A DNA stretch of 64,000 nucleotides from Microvirga subterranea (GTDB taxonomy: Bacteria; Pseudomonadota; Alphaproteobacteria; Rhizobiales; Beijerinckiaceae): NCBI RefSeq assembly GCF_003350535.1, contig NZ_QQBB01000010.1, positions 1 through 64,000 on the forward strand, in the 5' to 3' direction. A model generated the notes under the pieces. It made no database searches. It saw nothing but the letters and a program-made list of their open reading frames with translations, and was not told the origin of the DNA. Shown here piece by piece: positions 17,972-26,780 of the stretch. Numbering within the stretch: position 1 is the stretch's first letter; each line of letters opens with the position of its first letter. The position numbers and the translations under genes were made by a program.

Positions 17972-18580
17972 ATGACCGACGGACTGATCCTGCACCCCGA
18001 CAACAAGGCCCGCTGCTGGTGGCCGGGCACCGACCCGCTCTATGTCGCCTATCACGACACGGAATGGGGCGCGCCGGAATTCGACGACCGGGCCCTGTTC
18101 GAGAAGCTGATCCTCGACGGGTTCCAGGCCGGGCTGTCCTGGATCACGATCCTGCGCAAGCGCGACAACTTCCGGCGGGCCTTCGCGGGCTTTGACCCGG
18201 CCGTGATCGCGCGCTTCGACCAGGCGCAGGTGGAAGCCCTGATGCTCGATGCGGGCATCGTGCGCAACCGCGCCAAGATCGAGAGCACGATCGCGAGCGC
18301 GCGGGCCTGGCTCGCCATCCAGGAGCGCGGCGGCTTCTCGGCCTTCCTGTGGGACTTCATCGACGGCCGCCCGGTGCAGAACAACCTGAAGACCCGCGCG
18401 GACATCCGTCCCGAGACGGAGGTGTCGCGGCGCATCTCGAAGGCCCTCAAGGCCGAAGGCTTCAACTTCTGCGGCCCAACCATCGTCCATGCGTTCATGC
18501 AGGCGGTCGGCATGGTCAACGACCACCTGACGGGATGCTTCCGCCACGCGGAATGCGCCGCCATCGCCGAGCGCCTGTGA
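17972..18580 (+). CDS. tag: DNA-3-methyladenine glycosylase I
   Basis: A base-excision repair enzyme that removes 3-methyladenine. The 202 residues fit. The zinc site of Tag is visible as Cys in ARCWWPG and His in VAYHDTEWG at the N-terminus, and His/Cys in NDHLTGCFRH at the C-terminus. FEKLILDGFQAGLSWITILR and the helix-hairpin-helix area are canonical. The start ATG 17972 gives the normal short lead before the first Cys. Its stop overlaps the next start (TGATG). Confidence 0.93.
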   Translation: MTDGLILHPDNKARCWWPGTDPLYVAYHDTEWGAPEFDDRALFEKLILDGFQAGLSWITILRKRDNFRRAFAGFDPAVIARFDQAQVEALMLDAGIVRNRAKIESTIASARAWLAIQERGGFSAFLWDFIDGRPVQNNLKTRADIRPETEVSRRISKALKAEGFNFCGPTIVHAFMQAVGMVNDHLTGCFRHAECAAIAERL

Positions 18581-19182
18581 TGTCGAAGGAGCCGCGCGTC
18601 TGGCAGCGAATGCTCTCGGGCAGACGCCTCGACCTCCTGAATCCCTCCCCGCTCGACGTCGAGCTCGAGGACATTGCGCACGGGCTCGCCCGCGTGGCGC
18701 GATGGAACGGCCAGACGGTCGGGCCCTACATCTTCTCCGTGGCGCAGCACAGCCTGCTGGTCGAAGCGATCGCCGCCCATCTCGACCCGGACATGCCGCG
18801 CGCCGCAAGGCTCGCCGTGCTGCTGCACGATTCGCCCGAATACGTGATCGGCGACATTATCTCGCCGTTCAAGGCGGTCATCGGCGACGCCTACAAGGCG
18901 ATCGAGGGGCGGCTCCTCGCGGCGATCCACGTGCATTTCGGCCTGAGCCCGGAGCCCTCCGCGGCGCTCAAGCGCTTCATCAAGAAGGCGGACCGGCAGG
19001 CGGCATTCCTCGAAGCCACGAAGCTCGCGGGCTTCACCCGCGAAGAGGCCCTGAAGTTCTTCGGCCGCCCGGAGCCCTTCGGCCGCGACATTCTCGCCCT
19101 GCTGGAGCCCTGGCCCATCGAGGAGGCCGAGCGCTGCTTTCAAGAGAAGATCGAGACGGTTCACGCCCGGACCTGTCCCTGA
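18580..19182 (+). CDS. HD domain phosphohydrolase (YfbR/COG1896-like)
   Basis: A 200-residue HD hydrolase. The metal ligands are His in SVAQHSLLV, the HD pair in VLLHDSPEYVIGD, and the later Asp in IKKADRQAAF. YfbR is a 5'-deoxynucleotidase, and other relatives act on nucleotides, so a nucleotide monophosphate role is likely but not proven. The start ATG 18580 overlaps the tag stop by one base, so the two are co-translated. The N-terminal VWQRMLSGRRLDLLNPSP is the common start of this Rhizobiales subgroup. Confidence 0.85.
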   Translation: MSKEPRVWQRMLSGRRLDLLNPSPLDVELEDIAHGLARVARWNGQTVGPYIFSVAQHSLLVEAIAAHLDPDMPRAARLAVLLHDSPEYVIGDIISPFKAVIGDAYKAIEGRLLAAIHVHFGLSPEPSAALKRFIKKADRQAAFLEATKLAGFTREEALKFFGRPEPFGRDILALLEPWPIEEAERCFQEKIETVHARTCP

Positions 19183-19228
19183 AACGACGAGAGCCGGATC
19201 CCGCCCCTCTCCCACCCGAAGGTTCTTG

Positions 19229-19741
19229 ATGCCGACCCTGCACGTCTGCCCCCTGTCCCGCCTGCACGACACCGTCGCGACGACCGGCGCGAGCCATGTG
19301 GTCACCCTCATGGGCGTCGGGGCGAAGGTGGAGAGGCCCGCCGCGGTCGCTCCGGAACGGCACCTCGTCATCGGCATGAGCGACATCGTCGAGCCCCTCG
19401 ACGGCCATACCCTGCCGGTGGGGGAGCACGTCGAGGCGCTGCTGGCCTTCGTCCGGGCCTGGGGCCGGGAAAGCCCCCTCCTGTTCCATTGCTGGGCCGG
19501 GATCAGCCGCTCGACCGCCGCCGCCTACATCTCGGCCTGCGCCCTCGTGCCGGAGCGAAGCGAGGCCGCCATCGCCCGGGCCCTGCGGGAGGCATCCCCC
19601 AGCGCGACGCCGAACGCCCGCCTCGTCGCCCTCGCGGACGACATTCTCGGGCGCGAGGGCCGGATGGTCGAGGCGATCCGGGCCATCGGCCGCGGGGCGG
19701 AGGCCATGGAGGGCACGCCCTTCACGCTTCGCCTGGCCTGA
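19229..19741 (+). CDS. Tyrosine phosphatase-like protein
   Basis: A 170-residue cysteine phosphatase. The P-loop HCWAGISRSTAA (C-x5-R) is near residue 90, and a plausible general acid lies earlier in GMSDIVEP. The family is widespread in Rhizobiales as a tyrosine-phosphatase-like protein of unknown substrate. Ribosome site GAAGG with six-base spacing selects ATG 19229 over the TTG three bases before. It follows the HD hydrolase by 46 bp and may be in its operon. Confidence 0.85.
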   Translation: MPTLHVCPLSRLHDTVATTGASHVVTLMGVGAKVERPAAVAPERHLVIGMSDIVEPLDGHTLPVGEHVEALLAFVRAWGRESPLLFHCWAGISRSTAAAYISACALVPERSEAAIARALREASPSATPNARLVALADDILGREGRMVEAIRAIGRGAEAMEGTPFTLRLA

Positions 19742-19827
19742 GGCGCGGCGTCCCGGGCCTACTCCAAACTTGCCAGGAGCCGCGGCAATCCGCATAACGC
19801 AGGATCAGGCAACAGCGGATCGCGGGC

Positions 19828-20076
19828 ATGACCGACACCACTACCATCAAGACCCTCCCGTTCGAGAAGGCCTTGGCCGAGCTCGAGGAGATCGTGCGGC
19901 GCCTGGAGCGCGGCGACGTCCCGCTCGAGGATTCGATCATGATCTACGAGCGCGGCGAGGCCCTCAAGAAGCACTGCGAGCTGCTGCTGAAGAAGGCCGA
20001 GGCCCGGATCGAGAAGATCACGGTCGGGGCCGACGGCCAGGCTTCCGGAACCACTCCCCTGGACGTGGCGGAATAG
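19828..20076 (+). CDS. xseB: Exodeoxyribonuclease VII small subunit
   Basis: The 82-residue small subunit of exonuclease VII, which degrades single-stranded DNA with the large XseA subunit (not in the window). The conserved core reads [39 protein letters not shown] and LKKAEARI, an all-helical hairpin. The xseB-dxs order is common in alphaproteobacteria and is kept here with 107 bp between. Confidence 0.95.
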   Translation: MTDTTTIKTLPFEKALAELEEIVRRLERGDVPLEDSIMIYERGEALKKHCELLLKKAEARIEKITVGADGQASGTTPLDVAE

Positions 20077-20183
20077 CCCAGCTTTCCAAAGGGAAATGAG
20101 CCAGCCTCCCGTTTGACCAAGGCCGATCCTGACCCTATCTGCAGATCAGAAGGCCGCTTGCAGACGCATTGGCGAGAACAGTT

Positions 20184-22094
20184 TTGTCCACACCCCTCCT
20201 CGACACCATCAAGACCCCGGACGATCTCCGACAGCTCCCCGAAAACCAGCTCAGGCAGGTGGCGGATGAGCTGCGGCAGGAGACGATCAGCGCCGTCTCC
20301 GTCACCGGTGGGCACCTGGGCGCCGGCCTGGGGGTGGTCGAGCTGACGGTCGCGCTTCACTACGTGTTCAACACGCCCGAGGATCGGCTGATCTGGGACG
20401 TGGGACACCAGGCCTACCCGCACAAGATCCTCACCGGGCGCCGGGACCGCATCCGGACCCTGCGCCAGGGCGGCGGCCTCTCCGGCTTCACCAAGCGCGC
20501 CGAGAGCGAGTATGACCCCTTCGGGGCGGCCCATTCCTCCACGTCGATCTCGGCCGGCCTCGGCATGGCCGTGGCCCGGGACCTCGAGGGCAAGCACAAC
20601 AACGTGATCGCCGTGATCGGCGACGGCGCCATGTCGGCCGGCATGGCCTACGAGGCCATGAACAACGCCGGCGCCATGCATTCGCGCCTGATCGTGATCC
20701 TCAACGACAACGACATGTCGATCGCCCCGCCCACGGGCGCCATGTCGTCCTACCTGGCGCGCCTCGTCTCCGGCGGCACCTACCGTGGCCTGCGCGAGAC
20801 GGCCAAGCAGCTCGCCAGGAAGCTGCCGAAGTTCATCTACGAGAAGGCCCAGCGCGCCGAGGAGTTCGCCCGCGGCTTCTGGACCGGCGGGACGATGTTC
20901 GAGGAGCTCGGCTTCTACTATGTCGGTCCCATCGACGGCCACAACCTCGACCACCTGCTGCCGATCCTGAAGAACGTCCGCGATTCGGGAACCGGCCCGA
21001 TCCTGGTCCACGTGGTGACCCAGAAGGGCAAGGGCTACGCCCCGGCGGAGGCCTCGGCCGACAAGTACCACGGCGTCGTCACCTTCGACGTGGTGACCGG
21101 CGCCCAGACCAAGGCCAAGGCCAATGCCCCGGCCTACACCAGGGTCTTCGGCGAGAGCCTGATCAAGGAGGCGCAGGCCGACGACAAGATCGTCGCCATC
21201 ACGGCCGCCATGCCGACCGGCACCGGAATCGACATGTTCTCCAAGGAGTTCCCGGCCCGCACCTTCGACGTCGGCATCGCCGAGCAGCATGCGGTGACCT
21301 TCGCGGCCGGCATGGCCACGGAAGGCTACAAGCCCTTCTGCGCCATCTACTCCACCTTCCTGCAACGGGCCTACGACCAGGTCGTGCACGACGTGGCGAT
21401 CCAGAACCTGCCCGTGCGCTTCGCCCTCGACCGCGCCGGCCTCGTGGGCGCCGACGGGCCGACCCATGCGGGCTCGTTCGATGTCGCCTATCTCGGCTGC
21501 CTGCCCAACATGGTGGTCATGGCCGCCGCCGACGAGGCGGAGCTCGTCCACATGGTGGCGACGGCCGCCGCCTACGACGACGGCCCAATCGCGTTCCGCT
21601 ACCCGCGCGGCGAAGGCGTGGGTGTGGACATGCCCGAGAAGGGCGTGCCGCTCCCCATCGGCAAGGGCCGCATCGTCCGCGAAGGCAGCCGCATCGCGAT
21701 CCTGTCGCTGGGCACGCGCCTCTCGGAGGCCCTGAAGGCCGCCGAGGAGCTGGAGGCGCGCGGCCTGTCGACCACCGTCGCCGACGCTCGCTTCGCCAAG
21801 CCTCTCGACGAGGAGCTGATCCTGCGGCTCGCCCGCGACCACGAGGTCCTGATCACCGTCGAGGAAGGCTCGGTCGGCGGCTTCGGCTCCTTCGTGCTCC
21901 AGCTCCTGTCGGACAAGGGCGCCCTCGACCGCGGCACCCTGAAGGTGCGCTCGATGATCCTGCCCGACCTCTATCTCGACCAGGACAAGCCGGAGCGCAT
22001 GTACGCCCAGGCCGGCCTCGACGCGGCCGGGATCGTCACCAAGGTGTTCGAGGCGCTCGGCCAGGAGGCCGCCACGAAAAAGGCCCGGGCCTGA
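20184..22094 (+). CDS. dxs: 1-deoxy-D-xylulose-5-phosphate synthase
   Basis: A thiamine-diphosphate enzyme that joins pyruvate and glyceraldehyde 3-phosphate, the first step of the MEP isoprenoid pathway. About 636 residues. Visible sites are the conserved His in [29 protein letters not shown], the ThDP/Mg motif [29 protein letters not shown], and the transketolase-type [16 protein letters not shown]. Homologues begin STPLLDTI, which favours the TTG at 20184; TTG 20169 would add five residues. The next gene overlaps its stop (TGATG). Confidence 0.95.
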   Translation: MSTPLLDTIKTPDDLRQLPENQLRQVADELRQETISAVSVTGGHLGAGLGVVELTVALHYVFNTPEDRLIWDVGHQAYPHKILTGRRDRIRTLRQGGGLSGFTKRAESEYDPFGAAHSSTSISAGLGMAVARDLEGKHNNVIAVIGDGAMSAGMAYEAMNNAGAMHSRLIVILNDNDMSIAPPTGAMSSYLARLVSGGTYRGLRETAKQLARKLPKFIYEKAQRAEEFARGFWTGGTMFEELGFYYVGPIDGHNLDHLLPILKNVRDSGTGPILVHVVTQKGKGYAPAEASADKYHGVVTFDVVTGAQTKAKANAPAYTRVFGESLIKEAQADDKIVAITAAMPTGTGIDMFSKEFPARTFDVGIAEQHAVTFAAGMATEGYKPFCAIYSTFLQRAYDQVVHDVAIQNLPVRFALDRAGLVGADGPTHAGSFDVAYLGCLPNMVVMAAADEAELVHMVATAAAYDDGPIAFRYPRGEGVGVDMPEKGVPLPIGKGRIVREGSRIAILSLGTRLSEALKAAEELEARGLSTTVADARFAKPLDEELILRLARDHEVLITVEEGSVGGFGSFVLQLLSDKGALDRGTLKVRSMILPDLYLDQDKPERMYAQAGLDAAGIVTKVFEALGQEAATKKARA

Positions 22095-22561
22095 TGAGCC
22101 TGGACTCGGTGCGCGCCTTCCTGAGCGAGAAGGCGCCGGACATCCGCATCATCGAACTCGACGTCTCCACCGCCACGGTGACGCAGGCCGCCGAGGCCCA
22201 CGGGGTCGAGCCCGGGCGGATCGCCAAGACCCTGTCCCTGAAGATTGGCGAGCGCGCGATCCTCGTGGTCGCGCGGGGCGACGCCCGCCTCGACAACCGC
22301 AAGACCAAGGCTGTCTTCGGCGCGAAGCCCAAGATGCTGGACGCGGAAGCCGTCCAGGAGCTGACCGGCCATCCGGTGGGCGGCGTCTGCCCCTTCGGGC
22401 TGGCGACGCCGCTTCCGGTCTATTGCGACGTGTCCCTGCGGGCGTTCGACGAGGTGGTGCCGGCCGCCGGCGACATCCATGCCGCCGTGCGCATCGACCC
22501 GCTGCGGATGGCCGAACTGGTGAATGCCGAGTGGGTCGACATCTGCCAGGACATCCCGTGA
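22094..22561 (+). CDS. YbaK/EbsC family aminoacyl-tRNA deacylase
   Basis: A 155-residue member of the YbaK/ProX editing family, whose members hydrolyse mischarged tRNAs such as Cys- or Ala-tRNA(Pro). Marks are VTQAAEAHGVEPGRIAKTLS, the invariant Lys in that segment, GDARLDNRKTK, and GHPVGGVCPFGL (GxxPG-like substrate loop). Which tRNA is edited cannot be told. The ATG overlaps the dxs stop. A small 7-bp hairpin spans both its stop and that of the convergent superoxide dismutase gene (22559-22576). Confidence 0.88.
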   Translation: MSLDSVRAFLSEKAPDIRIIELDVSTATVTQAAEAHGVEPGRIAKTLSLKIGERAILVVARGDARLDNRKTKAVFGAKPKMLDAEAVQELTGHPVGGVCPFGLATPLPVYCDVSLRAFDEVVPAAGDIHAAVRIDPLRMAELVNAEWVDICQDIP

Positions 22562-22573
22562 GCGCCTGAGCGC

Positions 22574-23287
22574 TCAGATCGTCAGCGTTCCCGCCTTCGC
22601 GGCCGCGTAGCGCTCGCCGATCCTGTCCCAGTTCAGCACGTTCCACCACGCCTTCAGGTATTCCGGCCGGCGGTTCTGGTACTTCAGGTAATAGGCGTGC
22701 TCCCACACGTCGTTGCCCATCAGCACCCGCTGCCCGTCCATGAGGGGCGTATCCTGGTTGGGCTTCGCCACAAGCGCGAGCTTGCCCGACCGGTCGACGG
22801 TCACGAAGACCCAGCCGGAGCCGAACTGCTTCTCGCCCGCGGTGTTGAAGTCGCTCTGGAACTTCTGGAACCCGCCGAGGTCGCGCTCGATGGCGGTCTT
22901 CAGCTCGCCGGAGGGCTCGCCGCCCTGTCCGCCCATGATCTGCCAGAACATGGTGTGATTGGCGTGCCCGCCGCCGTTGTTGCGAACCGCGGTGCGGACC
23001 GATTCCGGGACCGCGTTCAGATTGGCGAGAATCTCGTGAAGGGGCGTCTTCGCCAGCTCGGCATTCTGCCCGACCGCCGCATTGAGGTTGTTCACGTAGG
23101 CGGCGTGATGCTTGCCGTGATGCAGCTCCATGGTCTGCGCATCGATATGCGGCTCGTTCTTCGACGGCGCATACGGCAGGGGATCGAGCTTGAACGGTCC
23201 CGTCTGCGCCTGCGCCCAGGCCCGGGGAATGGCGGCGCTGGTGGCGAGCAGGGCTGCTCCCGTCAAGAGATGGCGGCGGCTGATCAT
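22574..23287 (-). CDS. Exported superoxide dismutase (Fe/Mn type)
   Basis: A 237-residue Fe/Mn superoxide dismutase with a Tat-like signal (MISRRHLLTGAALLATSAAI, cleavage near AWAQ). Export would place it in the periplasm, where it would remove superoxide. The four metal ligands are His in LHHGKHHAAYV, His in GHANHTMFW, and Asp/His in NDVWEHAYYLKYQNRRPEYL. QIMGGQGG carries the active-site Gln region. Cytosolic SODs lack this leader, so this is a second, exported form. A 60-residue relative of its two ends lies 115 bp upstream. Confidence 0.92.
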   Translation of the reverse strand: MISRRHLLTGAALLATSAAIPRAWAQAQTGPFKLDPLPYAPSKNEPHIDAQTMELHHGKHHAAYVNNLNAAVGQNAELAKTPLHEILANLNAVPESVRTAVRNNGGGHANHTMFWQIMGGQGGEPSGELKTAIERDLGGFQKFQSDFNTAGEKQFGSGWVFVTVDRSGKLALVAKPNQDTPLMDGQRVLMGNDVWEHAYYLKYQNRRPEYLKAWWNVLNWDRIGERYAAAKAGTLTI

Positions 23288-23402
23288 GGCGGCTCCTTCG
23301 GTTGGGCCCGTCGCGGGCGTCCGGACGGATGATGCCGCATCTAGGGCCCGGTTCCGGCATCTGAAGGGATTGTGATCCGCGAAGCCGCCGGAGTGCGAAC
23401 GA

Positions 23403-23585
23403 TCAGATCGGCAAGGGGCCGGCCTTCGCGGCCTTCGCCCTCGCTTCGGCAGAGGGATCGTCGGCGGCCCCGGAGACGGTCGGCACGGGCGTGATGCTCT
23501 CCGGGGCTTGCATCAGAACGCTGGTGATGGCAGCGCTGGTGGCGAGCAGAACCGCCCCGGACATGACTTCGCGTCGGTCGATCAT
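23403..23585 (-). CDS. Miniature exported protein resembling the two ends of the neighbouring SOD
   Basis: 60 residues. The start MIDRREVMSGAVLLATSAAI mirrors the SOD leader (MISRRHLLTGAALLATSAAI), and the end AKAAKAGPLPI mirrors its end (AAAKAGTLTI). The middle is only a short Pro/Ser/Ala linker. It therefore looks like a duplicated SOD gene that lost its catalytic core, or a small exported peptide that evolved from it. No metal ligand is present. The ATG at 23585 has only a weak ribosome site (GGAGC 11 bases before), so translation is plausible but not certain. Confidence 0.5.
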   Translation of the reverse strand: MIDRREVMSGAVLLATSAAITSVLMQAPESITPVPTVSGAADDPSAEARAKAAKAGPLPI

Positions 23586-23691
23586 GGCGAATGCTCCGAT
23601 CCGGTGATCTGGGTCATGCATGGAAATGTAAAGGGGGCGGATCTTTGTTCCGTCCCGAGGGATGAGAACCACCTGTGATGGCGAGGATCGC

Positions 23692-24420
23692 ATGACCCGC
23701 AAGCGCGCCGATGTCGTTCTGGTCGAACGCGGCTTCTTCACGAGCCGCGCCCGGGCCCAGGAGGCCATCGCGGCTGGGCTCGTCACCGTGAACGGCACGG
23801 TGATCCGTAAGGCTTCGGACACCGTGCCGGAGGAGGCCGTGATCACGGCCGAGCAGCCGCATCCCTACGTCTCCCGCGGCGGCGTGAAGCTGGCCGCGGC
23901 CCTCGACATCTTCCAGATCGACCCGAAGGGCCTCGTCTGCCTCGACCTCGGTGCCTCCACCGGCGGCTTCACCGAGGTTCTTCTGAAGCGGGACGCCGCG
24001 CATGTTTACGCGGTCGATGTCGGCCACGGGCAGATTCATCCCACCATCGCGGCCGATCCGCGGGTGACGAACCTGGAGGGAACGGATGCGCGCTCGCTGA
24101 GCACCGACCTGATCCCGGAGCCCATCGACCTGCTGGTCTCCGATGTGAGCTTCATCTCGCTGAAGCTCGTCCTGCCGCCCGTGATTCCGCTGCTGAAACC
24201 GCATGCCGTGATGGCGGTTCTCGTGAAGCCGCAGTTCGAGGCCGGGCGCGACAACGTGAAGAAGGGCATCGTCCGCGACGCGGCGGTGCATCGCGCCGTC
24301 TGCGAGGACATGACGGCCTTCGTCCAATCCCTCGGCTTCGAGCCGATGGGGATCGTCCCCTCGCCCATCGAGGGCGGGGACGGCAACCGGGAATTCCTTT
24401 TGGGAGCACGCCGTGGCTGA
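23692..24420 (+). CDS. tlyA: TlyA family rRNA (cytidine-2'-O)-methyltransferase
   Basis: A 242-residue methyltransferase. An S4 RNA-binding domain (about 1-60, with RKRADVVLVERG, FTSRARAQEAIAAG and VTVNG) precedes an FtsJ-like SAM domain with DLGASTGGFTEVLL, AVDVGHGQ, the catalytic Lys/Asp in VSDVSFISLKLVLP, and LVKPQFEAGRDNVKKGIV. TlyA methylates 16S/23S rRNA cytidines and sets capreomycin sensitivity in mycobacteria. The start ATG 23692 is the family start. The next gene starts eight bases before its stop. Confidence 0.92.
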   Translation: MTRKRADVVLVERGFFTSRARAQEAIAAGLVTVNGTVIRKASDTVPEEAVITAEQPHPYVSRGGVKLAAALDIFQIDPKGLVCLDLGASTGGFTEVLLKRDAAHVYAVDVGHGQIHPTIAADPRVTNLEGTDARSLSTDLIPEPIDLLVSDVSFISLKLVLPPVIPLLKPHAVMAVLVKPQFEAGRDNVKKGIVRDAAVHRAVCEDMTAFVQSLGFEPMGIVPSPIEGGDGNREFLLGARRG

Positions 24421-25663
24421 ACAGGTGACCATCACGCGCCTCGGCGCCAAAGCCGACGGGATCGCGGAGAGCGGCTCCGGCCCCGTCTTCGTGCCCTACA
24501 CGCTGCCCGGCGAAACGGTGACCATCGAGCGCGACGGTCAGCGTGCGCGCCTCGTGTCGGTCGATGCACCCTCGCCCGAGCGCGAGACGCCGTTCTGCCC
24601 CTATTTCGGCGAATGCGGCGGCTGCGCGACGCAGCACATGCGGCACGGCTTCTACCAGACCTGGAAACGCGACACCCTCGTCCACACGCTGCGCCAAGCG
24701 CGGATCGAGGCTCCCATCGAAGAGCTCATCGACGCCCACGGCGAGGGCCGCCGGCGGGTGACGCTACACGTGCGCTTTCCCGACCGCGCCATGCATGTGG
24801 GCTACATGGCGGCGCGCAGCCACCATGTGGTCGAGATCGAGTTCTGCCCCATCGCGGAGCCCTCTCTGAAGAGCGCCGCACCGCCGATCGCCCGCGCCAT
24901 CGGCGAGCATCTGCGCGCGGCCCGCAAGCCGCTCGACATCCAGATCACCGCCGTCACGACCGGGTTCGACGTCGATGTGCGCGGCCATGGGCCGTTGAAG
25001 GACAAGGACCGCCTCGGCCTCATCGATCTTGCCGAGCGGCTCGACCTGGCGCGTCTCTCGATCCACGGCGACGTGATCGTCGAGCGCCGTCCGCCCGCGA
25101 TCGTCATGGGCCGCGCCTCCGTCGTTCCGCCCGCGGGCTCCTTCCTTCAGGCGACGCGGCTCGGCGAGGAAACGCTCGTGGGCTTCGTGACGGAGGCCTG
25201 CCGCGGCGCCAAGCGCGTCGCCGACCTCTTTTCGGGCGCCGGCCCCTTCGCGCTGCGGCTGGCCGAAAAGGCGGAGGTTCATGCGGTCGAGACGGAGGCC
25301 GGAGCCATCGCGGCCCTCGACAAGGCCTTCCGCGCAACGCCGGGCCTTCGCCGCATCACGACCGAGACCCGCGACCTCTTCCGCCGTCCGCTGCTGACAC
25401 TGGAGCTCAATGCCTTCGATGCGGTGGTGGTCGACCCGCCGCGGGCCGGTGCGGAGGCTCAGGCGAAGCAGCTCGCCGTCTCGAAGGTGCCGCTCGTCGT
25501 CAGCGTGTCCTGCGACGCCGCCACCTTCGCGCGCGACGCCGCGATCCTGATGGGCGCGGGCTTCCGCCTGGAGCGGGTGATCCCGGTCGACCAGTTCAAG
25601 CACAGCCCGCATCTCGAAGTGGTAGGCATCCTGCGCCGCGACGCGGCGAAGAAGCGGCGGTAA
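24413..25663 (+). CDS. TrmA/RlmD-family 23S rRNA or tRNA uracil-C5 methyltransferase
   Basis: A 416-residue class I methyltransferase of the RumA/TrmA group. It has an N-terminal TRAM-like barrel (about 1-55), an Fe-S motif CPYFGECGGC plus a later Cys in EFCPIAEP, the SAM motif VADLFSGAGPFALRLA near residue 270, DPPRAGAEAQ, and the nucleophile in SVSCDAATFARD. It should make 5-methyluridine in rRNA or tRNA; the exact position cannot be read. The start is GTG 24413 with GGGAGC upstream, overlapping tlyA by eight bases, so the two RNA-methyltransferase genes are coupled. Confidence 0.88.
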   Translation: MAEQVTITRLGAKADGIAESGSGPVFVPYTLPGETVTIERDGQRARLVSVDAPSPERETPFCPYFGECGGCATQHMRHGFYQTWKRDTLVHTLRQARIEAPIEELIDAHGEGRRRVTLHVRFPDRAMHVGYMAARSHHVVEIEFCPIAEPSLKSAAPPIARAIGEHLRAARKPLDIQITAVTTGFDVDVRGHGPLKDKDRLGLIDLAERLDLARLSIHGDVIVERRPPAIVMGRASVVPPAGSFLQATRLGEETLVGFVTEACRGAKRVADLFSGAGPFALRLAEKAEVHAVETEAGAIAALDKAFRATPGLRRITTETRDLFRRPLLTLELNAFDAVVVDPPRAGAEAQAKQLAVSKVPLVVSVSCDAATFARDAAILMGAGFRLERVIPVDQFKHSPHLEVVGILRRDAAKKRR

Positions 25664-25694
25664 GCTCGCTGCTAAACCCTTGCAACGGATGGGC

Positions 25695-25859
25695 AATCCT
25701 GCGCGGGCCGGATGCCGGCGCAGAAAAACTGTGTGTGCGTGGAATAAGGCCCGCGTGTCGACCGTTATCGAACACCGGCCCACCGTAGTCTCTCCAGACC
25801 CGCTGGAGATCCCTTGACCGGTTACCTCCAGGCGCCCTGCCCCCGGGCGCCATTTTTTT
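25695..25859 (+). ncRNA. Candidate structured small RNA
   Basis: Between the RNA methyltransferase and the SRAP gene lies a 206-bp gap with three nested or successive stems: 25701-25709 with 25748-25756 (GCGCGGGCC and a near-perfect complement), 25791-25797 with 25803-25809 (TCTCCAG/CTGGAGA), and the terminator at 25831-25859. The 5' limit is uncertain. It could instead be a structured 3' untranslated region of the methyltransferase mRNA. No known RNA family was recognised. Confidence 0.35.
25831..25859 (+). terminator. Rho-independent terminator
   Basis: A 7-bp stem GGCGCCC (25831-25837) with GGGCGCC (25845-25851), a loop of seven bases, then seven T residues (25853-25859) on the plus strand. 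It lies 168 bp after the methyltransferase stop. Confidence 0.8.
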
Positions 25860-25869
25860 GCGCGTTCTG

Positions 25870-26619
25870 CTAGAACAGCTTTCCCTGCTCGTCCTCGTCG
25901 GTGGAGCGGGGTTTCGCAGCCTTGCGCTTCGTCTGCTCGACGGGTTTGGCCTCCGGAGCGCTTAAGGGCTCCTGCACGCCCGGATCGTCGTTCTCGACCT
26001 TGTTGACGCGGCTCGAGACCGGCACCACGTCGAGCCAGTCTTCCGGGCACGGGCGGACGAGGCGCATCACGTCGGCGCGCTCGTCGCGCACGTCGAGCCA
26101 GGCCCCGATGTCGTCGGGAGACAGGATCACCGGCATCCGGTCGTGCACGGCCGAAAGCGTGCCGTTGGCGTCCGTGGTGACGATGGCGGCGGTGTCGATC
26201 TCGCCGCCGCTCGGGTCCGCATAGGTCTCCCACAGCCCCGCGAGCGGCATCGGCCCGCGGTTGCGCGGGCGGATGAGGAAGGGCGCCTTCTCGCGCCCGT
26301 GGCGCTGCCATTCGTAGAAGCCGTCCGCCAGGAAGATGCAGCGCCTTCGCTTCAACGCCGCCTTGAAGGTAGGCTTGGTCTGCAGCGTCTCGCCGCGCGC
26401 ATTGATCACCAGCGGGAAGTCCTTCGGGTCCTTGACCCAGGACGGCAGGAAGCCCCAGCGCACCAGCATGAAGTGCCGGTCGCCCTTGTCCTCGATGACG
26501 ATCGGGACCGGCTGGGTCGGGGCCACGTTGAAGCGCGGCGGGAAGTTCGGCTGCTCCGGATAGCCGTAGAACTCCCGATAGGTGTCGGGAGGCAGGGTGA
26601 CGGCATAGCGCCCGCACAT
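25870..26619 (-). CDS. SOS response-associated peptidase (SRAP/YedK family)
   Basis: A 249-residue SRAP protein. The self-exposed Cys2 at the start (MCGRYAVTLPP), the Asn in RFNVAPTQPVPIV, VINARGETL, FLADGFYEWQ (catalytic Glu) and the His in SAVHDRMPVIL form the active site that makes a thiazolidine crosslink to abasic sites in single-stranded DNA. The C-terminal 40 residues are a Lys/Glu-rich tail. Because Cys2 must be second, the ATG at 26619 is certain. It is likely induced by or useful in DNA damage; no LexA box was identified. Confidence 0.95.
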   Translation of the reverse strand: MCGRYAVTLPPDTYREFYGYPEQPNFPPRFNVAPTQPVPIVIEDKGDRHFMLVRWGFLPSWVKDPKDFPLVINARGETLQTKPTFKAALKRRRCIFLADGFYEWQRHGREKAPFLIRPRNRGPMPLAGLWETYADPSGGEIDTAAIVTTDANGTLSAVHDRMPVILSPDDIGAWLDVRDERADVMRLVRPCPEDWLDVVPVSSRVNKVENDDPGVQEPLSAPEAKPVEQTKRKAAKPRSTDEDEQGKLF

Positions 26620-26652
26620 GGCGATCTCCTCCGCTTCTGTTGTTTCATGCTA

Positions 26653-26751
26653 CCTCATCCTGAGGAGCGGCGAAGCTGCGTCTCGAAGGATGGTCCAGAG
26701 GGCGCTGGAAACGCCCTCGTGCTTCGAGACGCTTCGCTCCTCAGCATGAGG
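26653..26751. repeat. Dispersed palindromic repeat copy
   Basis: The left end is CCTCATCCTGAGGAGCGGCG with CGTCTCGAAGGA, and the right end is CTTCGAGACGCTTCGCTCCT followed by CAGCATGAGG. It is the same family as 12406, 12529 and 62971. It separates the SRAP gene promoter region from the corA 3' end. Confidence 0.8.
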
Positions 26752-26780
26752 TCTCCGATGTCCTACCTCAGATCGTCCGG

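Noticed and set aside
22559..22576. Hairpin spanning the stop codons of the YbaK-type and SOD genes as bidirectional terminator
   Set aside because: A perfect 7-bp stem exists, but no T-run follows on either strand; noted within the gene entry only.
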